From: Gallionella sp. UBA4121
GTDB lineage: Bacteria > Pseudomonadota > Gammaproteobacteria > Burkholderiales > Gallionellaceae
DNA: 64,000 nt
Direction: 5' to 3'
Assembly: GCA_002381565.1 (NCBI GenBank)
Contig: DFWZ01000035.1
Span: forward strand, 6,135-70,134
Below, one piece after another: positions 1 to 7,810 of this stretch (position 1 is the first letter of the stretch; every line of letters starts with the position of its first letter). The notes below the pieces were generated by a model that saw only the letters and a list, made by a program, of their open reading frames with translations, was not told the DNA's origin and made no database searches. The translations under genes and the position numbers were made by a program.

Positions 1-794
1 CCAAATAATTGACCTGAAAAAAACACCAAGTGCAGCTTACAGGCGGTGTATTGTCGAAGCCGGCCATCGGGAATGTGCCAAAACCAGACCGCCCGGCGAA
101 AAGAAACTATACTGAGTTGCTAAGCTGCCTCTAGGCCATGATGCGTTCCGCTCCCTTCAAAACATAAATCCCGTGTGCGTTAACGTACAGATATCATAGT
201 GGGCACAAAGTCTTGCCCCCTACCCGGCTGCCGAAAAACTTAACTCGAAGATGCCCCCTTTAATTTCCTTATGTGTGCGAACGCACGGTGCGTTTCCGGA
301 AAATGGAGTTTCATCATTACACATGGCTTGCGGAACCGGCAGTTTTCTGTGGGTCGTCCTAATTTCGGTGTGGCGTGGAAGGTTCACGCCACGAATCACA
401 ATCCCAAAATTGGCGAGATGGTCATTTGGGCGGATAGACAGAAAGGCAGCGAACATGGAAATGCAAGTGATTGCACCACACAACATTCTCCACCCCATGA
501 TATGGATTTGGATTGGTGGTTTAGCCATAACCGGGTTATGCATCGACACCATTGTACTCATCGTCGGCATCGCGGGTTGGAACCCGTTTTTTAGATGAGC
601 CGCAGGACAAAACAAAGGGGACAGATTTATTTTCCATTTCCCATCAGTAGTGTCCTGTTAACTTACAAATATCCGAGCCAAGATTTGTATTGGCGCGGGT
701 AGCAAGGCAATCTATTTTGGTGCCGATTTGAAATCAGTTTACTCATATTCTGGTTCAAGTAACTACCAGAGATCGATTTCTCTGGAGATGAGCT
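1..794. other. No supported gene; possible repeat debris
   Basis: Open frames of about 107 to 131 codons exist on both strands between 220 and 615, but they overlap each other, lack a clear ribosome binding site and resemble nothing I recognise. The forward one (251-598) ends in a hydrophobic stretch that could be a membrane segment by chance. At 615-635 a GGGGACAGATTTATTTT-like stretch resembles sequences often found beside REP-associated (IS200-like) transposase genes, but no such gene is present. The sequence from about 650 to 794 is probably the 5' end of the adjoining IS4-type remnant. Confidence 0.4.
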
Positions 795-1055
795 ATGAAT
801 CTTGGCAAGATGTTGTTTGCGCAGATTATGGAATTCGTTCCGTGGAGCAGCTTTGTGCGCATCGTGGTACGCTATTGTGGCGATTCCAGAGTGCGTAGCC
901 TTGCTTGCACCGAGCAATTCCGCGCCATGGCCTTCGCGCAACTTACTTACCGAGAGAGTCTGCGCGACATCGAAGCCTGCTTGTTGGTGAATCAGATGAA
1001 GCTGTACAGCATGGGCTTTCGCTCGCTGGTAAAGCGCTCGACGCTGCCAACAACA
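795..1055 (+). pseudogene. IS4-family transposase, N-terminal (DUF4372) remnant
   Basis: The first ~87 codons match the N-terminal DUF4372 domain of IS4-family transposases: MNLGKMLFAQIMEFVPW, then the conserved stretches EQFRAMAFAQLTYRESL and KLYSMGFRSLVKRSTL. The similarity stops at about 1055, just after the STL motif. The frame then continues with unrelated residues to a stop at 1121, so the catalytic DDE domain is absent. This is a dead fragment of an insertion sequence. No intact terminal inverted repeat could be assigned, although the element's left end probably lies near 650. Identification is by recalled family motifs. Confidence 0.75.
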
Positions 1056-1153
1056 AAGATGCCTTTATTGCTGCGGCAAAGACGTGCCAGTGGGAGCGGG
1101 GAAAATCCATTAGAACGTTAGCATAACCACCAATTTCGTATAGGAATGACGCA

Positions 1154-2020
1154 ATGTCCCGGCGCAACCCCACACCTCGCACACCTCCGCTTACACCACT
1201 GGTCACGCTTTTCGAATGGAAAGGCGGCAGAGCGCTGCCGCTGCCTGTCAGGCTGGCGCGTCTTTACGGAAATTTGAGTATGCCGCTTGCGGGTGCGCGT
1301 CCACACATCATCAGCAATTTTGTGACCACACTAGATGGCGTCGTTTCGCTCAATGTGAAGGGACACGCGAGCGGCAGCGACATCAGTGGATTCAGCGTCC
1401 AGGATCGCATGGTGATGGGTCTGTTGCGCGCCATTGCGGATGTGGTGATCATCGGCGCAGGAACACTGGGTGCCGACCAGCATCACATCTGGACAGCCGA
1501 AGACGCTTTTCCAGACCTTGCAGATGAATATCGCCAATTACGCACGGCTCTGGGCAAACATGAGTCGCCGCTGAACGTGATCGTCAGCGGCAGCGGGCAG
1601 CTCGATCTGGACTTGCCCATATTCGCTTCCGGCAAGGTTCCTGTGCTGATCGTGACGACGACCGCCGGTGCCAAGCGGTTGCATAAACATAAAGCCTCCG
1701 ATGTGGTCGAAATTCGCGCGGTGCGCAGCGTTGGCGTCATGCGCGCAAGTTCCATCATCAACCAGGTACGCCGCGTGAATGTCGGCAAGCTGATCCTCGT
1801 CGAGGGCGGGCCGCGGTTGCTGGGCGATTTCTATGCGGAGGGAATCCTCGACGAACAGTTCCTGACCCTCGCGCCGCAGATTGCTGGCCGCAACATTGAC
1901 GATCGACGGTTCAGCCTCATTATGGGGCAAAAGTTCGCGCCGCGCAGCCCTGTATGGGGAACCCTGGTCGACCTGAGGCGCGGTGACAGCCACCTTTTTC
2001 TGCGTTACTCGTTTCCATGA
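1154..2020 (+). CDS. RibD C-terminal domain (pyrimidine/dihydrofolate-type) reductase
   Basis: A 288-residue protein whose residues ~50 to 285 form a RibD_C/dihydrofolate-reductase-like NADPH-binding fold. The signature parts are the start ISNFVTTLDGVVSL (where RibD-type reductases bind substrate), the DVVIIGAGTL stretch, and ILVEGGPRLLGDFY near the C-terminus. In the family these enzymes reduce 5-amino-6-ribosylamino-uracil phosphate in riboflavin synthesis or act on related pterin/pyrimidine substrates. No deaminase domain is attached, and there are no other riboflavin genes nearby, so a role outside the main riboflavin pathway is possible. The ATG at 1154 precedes the conserved domain by about 45 residues. 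It stands alone between the IS remnant and a non-coding stretch. Confidence 0.8.
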   Translation: MSRRNPTPRTPPLTPLVTLFEWKGGRALPLPVRLARLYGNLSMPLAGARPHIISNFVTTLDGVVSLNVKGHASGSDISGFSVQDRMVMGLLRAIADVVIIGAGTLGADQHHIWTAEDAFPDLADEYRQLRTALGKHESPLNVIVSGSGQLDLDLPIFASGKVPVLIVTTTAGAKRLHKHKASDVVEIRAVRSVGVMRASSIINQVRRVNVGKLILVEGGPRLLGDFYAEGILDEQFLTLAPQIAGRNIDDRRFSLIMGQKFAPRSPVWGTLVDLRRGDSHLFLRYSFP

Positions 2021-2476
2021 ATCACAATCCATTCATACTGTTTGGCTTTGCTGGAATGATGATGGTATTCAGGCTGGCGCAAGACACGTAGCGGGCGAAA
2101 TATGTGGGTTAAAAATAGTTATTCTTTTTGAGAATAGGGGGTGTTGAACGCTATTGGGAAGTCTGAGTGTCTCTTATGGGTTTGGAACGGACTGTTTGTA
2201 GTCACCAACGTCCATGTCCGGTTTAGCCCGCTGGCCGGATTCTGCCTGCCATATGGAAAAACAGACTACGATTGTATATCTGCTTCTCTCTTTGAAAGAC
2301 ATTTAAAAACCATCGGACTGCCAGTGGTTTTCTTATGCCATTTTCGGCGGTGGCATTGCAAATACAGTGAGTGTTTGAATTCCTTGGGTGCGCACCATGC
2401 GTGTTTTCCGCTTCACGTTTGCTGCCGCACATATAACATCCTGTGTGCAGAGTGCCATTCTCGTTAAGAAATAAAT
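2021..2476. other. Intergenic stretch, no supported gene
   Basis: A 108-codon forward frame (2141-2467) is rich in Cys, His and Phe without any family likeness and has no convincing start, so it is not called. No terminator with a clear T-run was seen. This stretch separates the RibD-C gene from the convergent DUF1566 genes. Confidence 0.4.
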
Positions 2477-2980
2477 TCAATCGACCGTTGCCACGGTCCA
2501 TACCGAAAATTGTGCGAAGCGTTTTTGTCCGACACCGGTCGCGCCTTTTTCCAAATACAGGGCCCAGGCCCAATCGGGCTCGAACATGCTGGTGGTAGAC
2601 GACCAGTAAATGTCCTGCACATCGGTGAAAGGATGGCCGGACGGCAAGGCCGGACTGTGGGCGGCGCAATCCACCAGCGCCTCCAGTTCATTGATGGTTG
2701 GCAACCGCCAGACTTTGCCCTCTCCTTCATGATTAAGTTCGGCCACTGCTGCCAATGCATCACGCCAGATCACCGGTTGTGCTGTGAGGTTCGCGCTGCG
2801 GTGCCAGAGCAGGCGGGTGAGACGATCCAGCACGCCGGCATGAAGAATTACGAAGCGCGGTTCAGGCCACGGCGCGCCGTAACGCAATTCGCCGTCCTGA
2901 CCGGAGCCGGTGCAGGCAATGACTTTGCCGGCGGCGTCGTGGCACAGGCTTTAGCCTGTGCGCGGAATAATGTTCAGTCC
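2477..2980 (-). pseudogene. Second DUF1566 (Lcl C-terminal) unit, interrupted by a stop
   Basis: Read leftwards from 2980 in the same frame as the upstream DUF1566 gene. It begins IPRTG, then meets an in-frame TAA at about 2951, then continues SLCHDAAGKVIACTGSGQDG and PWPEPRF, closely parallel to the first unit's HTGQRTCHAEDGQEV...CAGSGQD...PWPEPRF. It carries the DUF1566 hallmarks WRLPTINELEALV and DIYWSSTT. The TAA lies within a perfect palindrome at 2942-2961 (nine-base arms, two-base loop). So either a CAA glutamine codon mutated to TAA or a small palindrome was inserted. A shortened protein could start at the TTG at 2887 (136 residues). I treat it as a broken duplicate of the neighbouring gene. 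Confidence 0.65.
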
Positions 2981-3487
2981 TTAGCCGCGCACCGGCCACA
3001 GCATGTAGGATTGATCTTTGCCGCCGTCAAACATGCGCGCGCCATCTAGCGCCACATACCAGGCGTGCGCCGGGCTGATGGCCGCCGTCGTCGCGGTCCA
3101 GTACCAGCCGTTGAACACGTTGATGAATGGGTGACACTCGGGCAGGGCGGGCAATTTGGTTTGCAGACTGAGCAAGCTGCGCAATTCGCGGCGATTGGGC
3201 ATGCGCCAATCTTGCTGGCCGAAACGCTGTTCACGGTTCATGTTTGCGACGAAATCCTGTGATTCCTGCCAGGTGATGGGGAATTCCGAGAGGCTGGCAT
3301 CACGACACCAGATCAGACCCGTCAGACTATCCATGACCTCGTCGTCGCGCAAATCGAATCGCGGTTCCGGCCATGGTGTACCGGTGGCAAACGATGCGTC
3401 CTGGCCGGAACCTGCGCACGGGACCTCTTGTCCGTCTTCGGCATGGCAGGTGCGTTGGCCGGTGTGCAGATAATGGCGGGAGGTCAT
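2981..3487 (-). CDS. DUF1566 (Lcl C-terminal) domain protein
   Basis: A 168-residue protein made of one DUF1566 unit: an entry motif HTGQRTC...GSGQD, then DSLTGLIWCRDAS, WRMPNRRELRSLLSL and WYWTATT, ending MLWPVRG. DUF1566 domains are usually found on surface or secreted bacterial proteins and are of unknown biochemical role. No signal peptide is visible at this start. An AGGAGC ribosome binding site lies just upstream of the ATG at 3487. It is followed in the same frame by a degraded second copy, which points to a tandem duplication or a formerly two-unit protein. Confidence 0.75.
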   Translation of the reverse strand: MTSRHYLHTGQRTCHAEDGQEVPCAGSGQDASFATGTPWPEPRFDLRDDEVMDSLTGLIWCRDASLSEFPITWQESQDFVANMNREQRFGQQDWRMPNRRELRSLLSLQTKLPALPECHPFINVFNGWYWTATTAAISPAHAWYVALDGARMFDGGKDQSYMLWPVRG

Positions 3488-3743
3488 GATTGCTCCTATG
3501 ACTGTTTGAAGGGACCGGTCTGATGAGGGTACCCGGATTGTGCGCCACGCTTTCGATCACATGGCTGCTGCTCAGGTCATGTTGACACATAGTTGGCTGG
3601 CGATCACGTTTTTCGCATTACGTACGCCAGCACACATACAACATTTTGTATGCAATGGACAATGTTCACGACGAATCAAATTTGTTGCTGCAGATTTTGC
3701 CGAAATTCACGACCTCTTTAAATTTTGACCATGGAGAAAATAA

Positions 3744-4325
3744 ATGGAACATACCTTACCCGCACTGCCTTATGCGATGGATGCGCTGCAACCTCACATT
3801 TCAAAGGAAACATTCGAGTACCACTACGGCAAGCATCATCAGGCCTACGTGACCAATCTTAACAAGCTGACCAAGGGCACTGAATTCGAGAGCGCTGCGC
3901 TGGAAGACATCATCAGGAAATCATCCGGTGGTATTTATAACAACGCCGCGCAAGTGTGGAACCACACCTTTTTCTGGAACTGCATGAAGCCTCACGGCGG
4001 CACGGCCTCAACCGGGGCACTGGCCGATGCCATCAACAAGAAGTGGGGCAGCCACGACGAATTCAAGAAGGCGTTCGTGGCCTCCGCCGTAGCCAACTTC
4101 GGTTCCGGCTGGACCTGGCTGGTGAAGAAGGCCGATGGCTCGGTGGATATCGTCAACATGGGCGCTGCCGGTACGCCGCTCACCACGGGCGACAAGGCGC
4201 TGCTGTGCGTGGACGTGTGGGAACATGCCTATTACATCGACTACCGCAACCTGCGCGCCAAGTTCGTCGAAAGCTTCATCAATCATCTGGCGAACTGGGA
4301 TTTTGCGGCGAAGAATTTCGCATAA
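3744..4325 (+). CDS. sodB: Superoxide dismutase [Fe]
   Basis: A 193-residue cytoplasmic superoxide dismutase of the Fe/Mn fold, converting superoxide to oxygen and peroxide. The four metal ligands are in place: His27 (EYHYGKHH), His74 (WNHTFFW), Asp157 and His161 (DVWEHAYYID). Gln70, in AAQVWNH, is the position that marks iron-type enzymes, and the overall length fits E. coli SodB. A GGAG site lies about 8 bases upstream of the ATG. The stop is only 10 bases from the next start, so it is probably co-transcribed with the cis-prenyltransferase gene downstream. Confidence 0.95.
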   Translation: MEHTLPALPYAMDALQPHISKETFEYHYGKHHQAYVTNLNKLTKGTEFESAALEDIIRKSSGGIYNNAAQVWNHTFFWNCMKPHGGTASTGALADAINKKWGSHDEFKKAFVASAVANFGSGWTWLVKKADGSVDIVNMGAAGTPLTTGDKALLCVDVWEHAYYIDYRNLRAKFVESFINHLANWDFAAKNFA

Positions 4326-4335
4326 TTTTCCGGTT

Positions 4336-4956
4336 ATGAACTTGGCAAAAAGTAATATCCCGCGTCACATCGGTTTCATTCCCGATGGAAATCGGCGCTG
4401 GGCCATAGATCATGGGCTGCGCAAAGAGGCCGGATATGCCCATGGTATCGACCCGGGATTGCTACTGTACGAGAAATGTAAAGAATGCGGGATCAAGGAA
4501 GTTTCGATTTACTGCTTTACCCAGGACAACACCAAACGGCCTTCCATTCAGAAACAGGCATTCAGCGAGGCCACCGTTGCATTCGCTTTCGAAATTGCAC
4601 GCCGTGGGGCGGCTTTGCTTGTTGTCGGCGATGAGACATCGGCGCAATTCCCTCAGCCGTTAAAAGAATTCCGGCAGCGCCAGGGTGTCGGAATCAAGGT
4701 GAATCTACTCGTCAACTACGGTTGGGAGTGGGATCTGGCCGGTCTTAAAAATGGTGGCCTGCGCTCAGATGAAATTTCACGTCTGGATTTGATTGTGCGA
4801 TGGGGAGGAGGACGCCGATTGAGCGGTTTTCTACCGGTGCAATCGGTTTATGCGGACTTCTATGTCAGGGATGAATATTGGCCGGATTTTGACCCGCAGC
4901 ATTTTGAACATGCCCTCGACTGGTTTAAAAACCAGGACCAGACACTCGGTGGGTAA
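4336..4956 (+). CDS. Short cis-prenyltransferase (undecaprenyl diphosphate synthase family)
   Basis: A 206-residue protein of the UppS family, which extends allylic diphosphates with isopentenyl diphosphate in the Z configuration. The start IGFIPDGNRRWA contains the catalytic Asp of the HxxxMDGNGRWA motif. TQDNTKRP parallels SSENWNRP, retaining the catalytic Asn and Arg. VRWGGGRRLSGF parallels RTGGEHRISNF, and YADFY parallels YAELY. Compared with the ~250-residue housekeeping enzyme it is short, the usual Glu of GGE is Gly, and the metal-binding Glu of YAE is Asp. It is probably a paralogue making a shorter or different prenyl chain rather than the cell-wall enzyme. The frame is open further upstream, but the ATG at 4336 directly precedes the family start and follows sodB by 10 bases. 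Confidence 0.8.
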   Translation: MNLAKSNIPRHIGFIPDGNRRWAIDHGLRKEAGYAHGIDPGLLLYEKCKECGIKEVSIYCFTQDNTKRPSIQKQAFSEATVAFAFEIARRGAALLVVGDETSAQFPQPLKEFRQRQGVGIKVNLLVNYGWEWDLAGLKNGGLRSDEISRLDLIVRWGGGRRLSGFLPVQSVYADFYVRDEYWPDFDPQHFEHALDWFKNQDQTLGG

Positions 4957-5052
4957 TTTATGGCTCTTATCCGGGCAAATTTTCGACTGGCTGCAACAGC
5001 CCAGGCCATGATTTTCAATGATGAATAATAATCGACAGAAACGGAGGGAACA

Positions 5053-5448
5053 ATGACTGCATTTTTCGGAATTGAGGAACACAATGCGCAAGGTTTTCTC
5101 GATAAGAGTATTGTATGCCTCCCACGCTCACCGGATGGCAAATCGGACTTGCACAGTATCGTTTCGGACATCAAGAGTGAAGATGTCGTTTTCATCAAAC
5201 ACTGCAAGCCACAATCCAGCCTGCATATTAAAGCCATAGGTGTTGTGCTGTCAGATTATCCAACTGAGAGCGATCTTGGTATCTGCTTGCCTGTCGATTG
5301 GGTGTGGCAGGGTGAAAAAGTTTTGGAGAATTTTGGCGAAGTACTGTCTTTATGCGGCTACGCGCTGTATGAAGAGCATAACATTCTGGTGCAAAGGGAA
5401 ATCATCAGTTTGCTGCCGGAAAAATACCAATTGCCGCAAGAGTGGTAA
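5053..5448 (+). CDS. Unknown protein, possible PUA/EVE-like fold
   Basis: A 131-residue protein with a strong GGAGGGA ribosome binding site ahead of the ATG at 5053. I do not recognise the family. The middle part, EDVVFIKHCKPQSSLHIKA followed by IGVVLSDYP, has the look of a small beta-barrel of the PUA/EVE kind (a 'comes with a bound ligand, changes a value' strand pair), but this is only an impression. No signal peptide or membrane segment is seen. The gene lies 96 bases after the cis-prenyltransferase gene and 107 bases before a small basic-protein gene on the same strand. Confidence 0.6.
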   Translation: MTAFFGIEEHNAQGFLDKSIVCLPRSPDGKSDLHSIVSDIKSEDVVFIKHCKPQSSLHIKAIGVVLSDYPTESDLGICLPVDWVWQGEKVLENFGEVLSLCGYALYEEHNILVQREIISLLPEKYQLPQEW

Positions 5449-5555
5449 ATCCAAAATACCGAACTGTCCAGCTCAAAAAAACGGCATACATTGCAATTGT
5501 ATCGAATGTTCCTTTCATATTTTATGAATGTAATTCTACGTACTGGAGAAATGTC

Positions 5556-5753
5556 ATGCCACTACAAAAAGGGTCAAGCCAGGTTGTCGTAAGCAGTAAT
5601 ATCAAGACACTGGTGCATGAGTGGGAAAAAGATGGATCGATAGGTAGCAGCCATCCAGCGACGAAACAAAAAGCGGTCAATCAGGCCGTTGCGATCTCTT
5701 TGAAAAAAGCCGGAAAAAACCGAAACACCCAGCCTCGCAAACGCGAAAAGTGA
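5556..5753 (+). CDS. Small basic protein of unknown function
   Basis: A 65-residue, Lys/Arg-rich protein starting MPLQKGSSQVVVSSNI and continuing KTLVHEWEK...TKQKAVNQAVAISLKKAGK. The pattern 'K..V.S.NI..LVHE......QAVAI.L..A.K' recurs in small bacterial proteins of unknown role (DUF6496-like), some of which are stress-linked. The open frame reaches further upstream, but the ATG at 5556 is preceded by GGAGAA at the right spacing, so this start was chosen. The basic C-terminus ends RKREK. A nucleic-acid-binding role is conceivable but not shown. Confidence 0.6.
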   Translation: MPLQKGSSQVVVSSNIKTLVHEWEKDGSIGSSHPATKQKAVNQAVAISLKKAGKNRNTQPRKREK

Positions 5754-6136
5754 CTTGCGGATGCCCGTTCACTATCGTCGAGGGGGATGCTATGGTTGTC
5801 ATTTCGGTTTGATGCCCCGCTGCTCAATGTGCCCATGACGTATTTGTTTACATTGTTCTCGCACGTACTCTGGTCAATATATGTGCTTTTCTCAATCGGC
5901 TTGATGGAATGCGTAGTCTGGCGTAAAAAGGTGATATCGGCGGCAGCCGGACATGCGACGATCACCTGCGGGTTGTGCGTGTGCTGCAACATGCGCGAGA
6001 TATTGACGCAGATTATTTTTCTTGGATAACAGGAATCTGCATTTCCCAGTGCCCGGATTTATCGCTCCGGGCGCATCAATAAACCGTGCATCGCCAACCC
6101 ATAGTCAGGCTCAGGATGAGCGGATTTGATCTGTGT
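5754..6136. other. Intergenic stretch, no supported gene
   Basis: An 80-codon forward frame at 5787-6029 encodes hydrophobic residues but has no ribosome binding site and no recognisable family, so it is not called. A weak GCCCGGA/TCCGGGC hairpin lies near 6056-6080, at the 3' end of the converging pgi gene, without a clear T-run. Confidence 0.35.
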
Positions 6137-7780
6137 TTACTGGCGCTGCCGGTGGTAATACTGGATCAGGCTTGTAGTGGATTGGTCATGAGCTGATTTG
6201 ACCGACTCATCGAGCAATTCCGGCAGGATTCTGCCGGCCAGCTGTTTGCCCAGTTCCACGCCCCACTGGTCGAAGGAATTGATGTTCCACACGATGCCTT
6301 GCACAAATACTTTGTGCTCGTAGAGCGCGATCAGCATGCCTAGCGTGTGCGGGTCGAGACGGTCGAACAGCAGGGTGTTGGTGGGTTTGTTGCCCGGGAA
6401 AACCTTGTGCGGCAGCAAGGCTTCCAGCGATTCGCCCTTCAAACCCTGCGCCAGCAGTTCATCGCGCGCCTCATCAATGGTCTTGCCTATCATCAGCGCT
6501 TCGGTCTGCGCGAAACAGTTGGCGAGCAGGATGGCATGATGCTCACCTACAGGATTCTGGCTGTGCATGGGGGCTAAAAAATCCGCCGGAATCATGCGGG
6601 TGCCCTGATGGATGAGCTGGTAGAAGGCATGCTGGCCGTTGGTGCCCGCTTCCCCCCATACCACCATGCCGGTATCGTAATCGACCGGTGCGCCGTCGCG
6701 ATCCACGCCCTTGCCGTTGCTCTCCATCTCCAGTTGTTGCAGATAGGCGGGGAAACGGTGCAGATACTGGTCATAGGGCAGCACTGCGTTGGAGGCGGCG
6801 CCAAAGAAATTGCCATACCAGATGCCCAGCATGCCCATCAGTACCGGCATGTTCTGCTCCAGCGGCGCACTCCTGAAGTGCTCATCCATCGCGTGCGCGC
6901 CGGCCAGTAACTCTTCGAATCTGTCCATGCCGACAAACAGCGCAATGGGCAGGCCGATGGCAGACCACAGCGAATAGCGTCCTCCCACCCAGTCCCAGAA
7001 CTCGAACACATAATCCGGATTGATGCCAAAATCTGCTGTTGCAGCAAGGTTGGTCGAGACGGCGGCAAAGTGTTTTGCAACGGCCGCTTCATCTTTCAAT
7101 TGACCGGTCAGCCATGCGCGTGCCGTGCGTGCATTGGTCAGCGTCTCCTGAGTGGTGAAAGTCTTTGAACTGACGATGAACAGCGTGGTTTCCGCGTTCA
7201 GTGTTTTTAGTGTCTCCACAATTTGGGTCGCATCCACGTTGGATACAAAGTGGGCGCGCAGATTCGGCGTCGCATAAAATTTTAGCGCTTCGCATACCAT
7301 CAGTGGACCCAGATCTGAGCCGCCGATACCGATGTTGACGATGTCGGTGATAGCGTGTCCGGTGTGTCCGACATGCCGGCCGCTGCGCACGCTGTCTGAA
7401 AACGCCCGCATCAATCCCAGCACCCGGCGGATATCCGGCATGACGTCTGTGCCGTCGACGAAAACGGGTCGATCCGAACGGTTGCGCAGCGCGGTATGCA
7501 ACACGGCGCGTTGTTCGGTGGTATTGATCTTGCAGCCATCGAACATGCGCTCGATAGCGGCGGGGAGTTTTGCCTGCCCGGCCAGGTCGATGAGCAGTTT
7601 TCGGGTCTCGAGGGTGATGCGATTCTTTGAATAATCAAACAGCAGGCTGCCTGATTTTACCGAGAATTTTTCGAAACGCGCCGCATCTTCCTGAAACATT
7701 TGACGCATGTGGCGCGCTTCAATGTTGTCGTAATGCGCACTCAGCGCCTGCCAGGCGGTGGATAGTGTAAGTTTTGACAT
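6137..7780 (-). CDS. pgi: Glucose-6-phosphate isomerase
   Basis: A 547-residue cytoplasmic enzyme interconverting glucose-6-phosphate and fructose-6-phosphate. Family marks include INIGIGGSDLGP-type phosphate binding (IVNIGIGGSDLGPLM), the signature FEFWDWVGGRYSLWSAIGL, the catalytic Glu in GEAGTNGQHAFYQLIHQG, the HH pair in VGEHHAILLANC and the C-terminal GVELGKQLAGRI lysine. Length matches the long-type bacterial enzyme. It reads in the same direction as glgB, 30 bases downstream of it. Here it links the glycogen genes to glycolysis and to zwf. Confidence 0.97.
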   Translation of the reverse strand: MSKLTLSTAWQALSAHYDNIEARHMRQMFQEDAARFEKFSVKSGSLLFDYSKNRITLETRKLLIDLAGQAKLPAAIERMFDGCKINTTEQRAVLHTALRNRSDRPVFVDGTDVMPDIRRVLGLMRAFSDSVRSGRHVGHTGHAITDIVNIGIGGSDLGPLMVCEALKFYATPNLRAHFVSNVDATQIVETLKTLNAETTLFIVSSKTFTTQETLTNARTARAWLTGQLKDEAAVAKHFAAVSTNLAATADFGINPDYVFEFWDWVGGRYSLWSAIGLPIALFVGMDRFEELLAGAHAMDEHFRSAPLEQNMPVLMGMLGIWYGNFFGAASNAVLPYDQYLHRFPAYLQQLEMESNGKGVDRDGAPVDYDTGMVVWGEAGTNGQHAFYQLIHQGTRMIPADFLAPMHSQNPVGEHHAILLANCFAQTEALMIGKTIDEARDELLAQGLKGESLEALLPHKVFPGNKPTNTLLFDRLDPHTLGMLIALYEHKVFVQGIVWNINSFDQWGVELGKQLAGRILPELLDESVKSAHDQSTTSLIQYYHRQRQ

Positions 7781-7810
7781 GATGACTGTTTCACCGGCTC
7801 CTGAGTGGGC

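Noticed and set aside
220..615. Overlapping 107-131 codon frames on both strands
   Set aside because: No family match, no ribosome binding site, and they exclude each other.
905..1126. Frame with ALDAANNKDAFIAAAKTC after the transposase fragment
   Set aside because: Overlaps the transposase remnant in another frame and has no recognised family.
2141..2467. 108-codon forward frame
   Set aside because: Cys/His-rich composition without family likeness or start signal.
5787..6029. Hydrophobic 80-codon frame
   Set aside because: No ribosome binding site and no homologue recognised.
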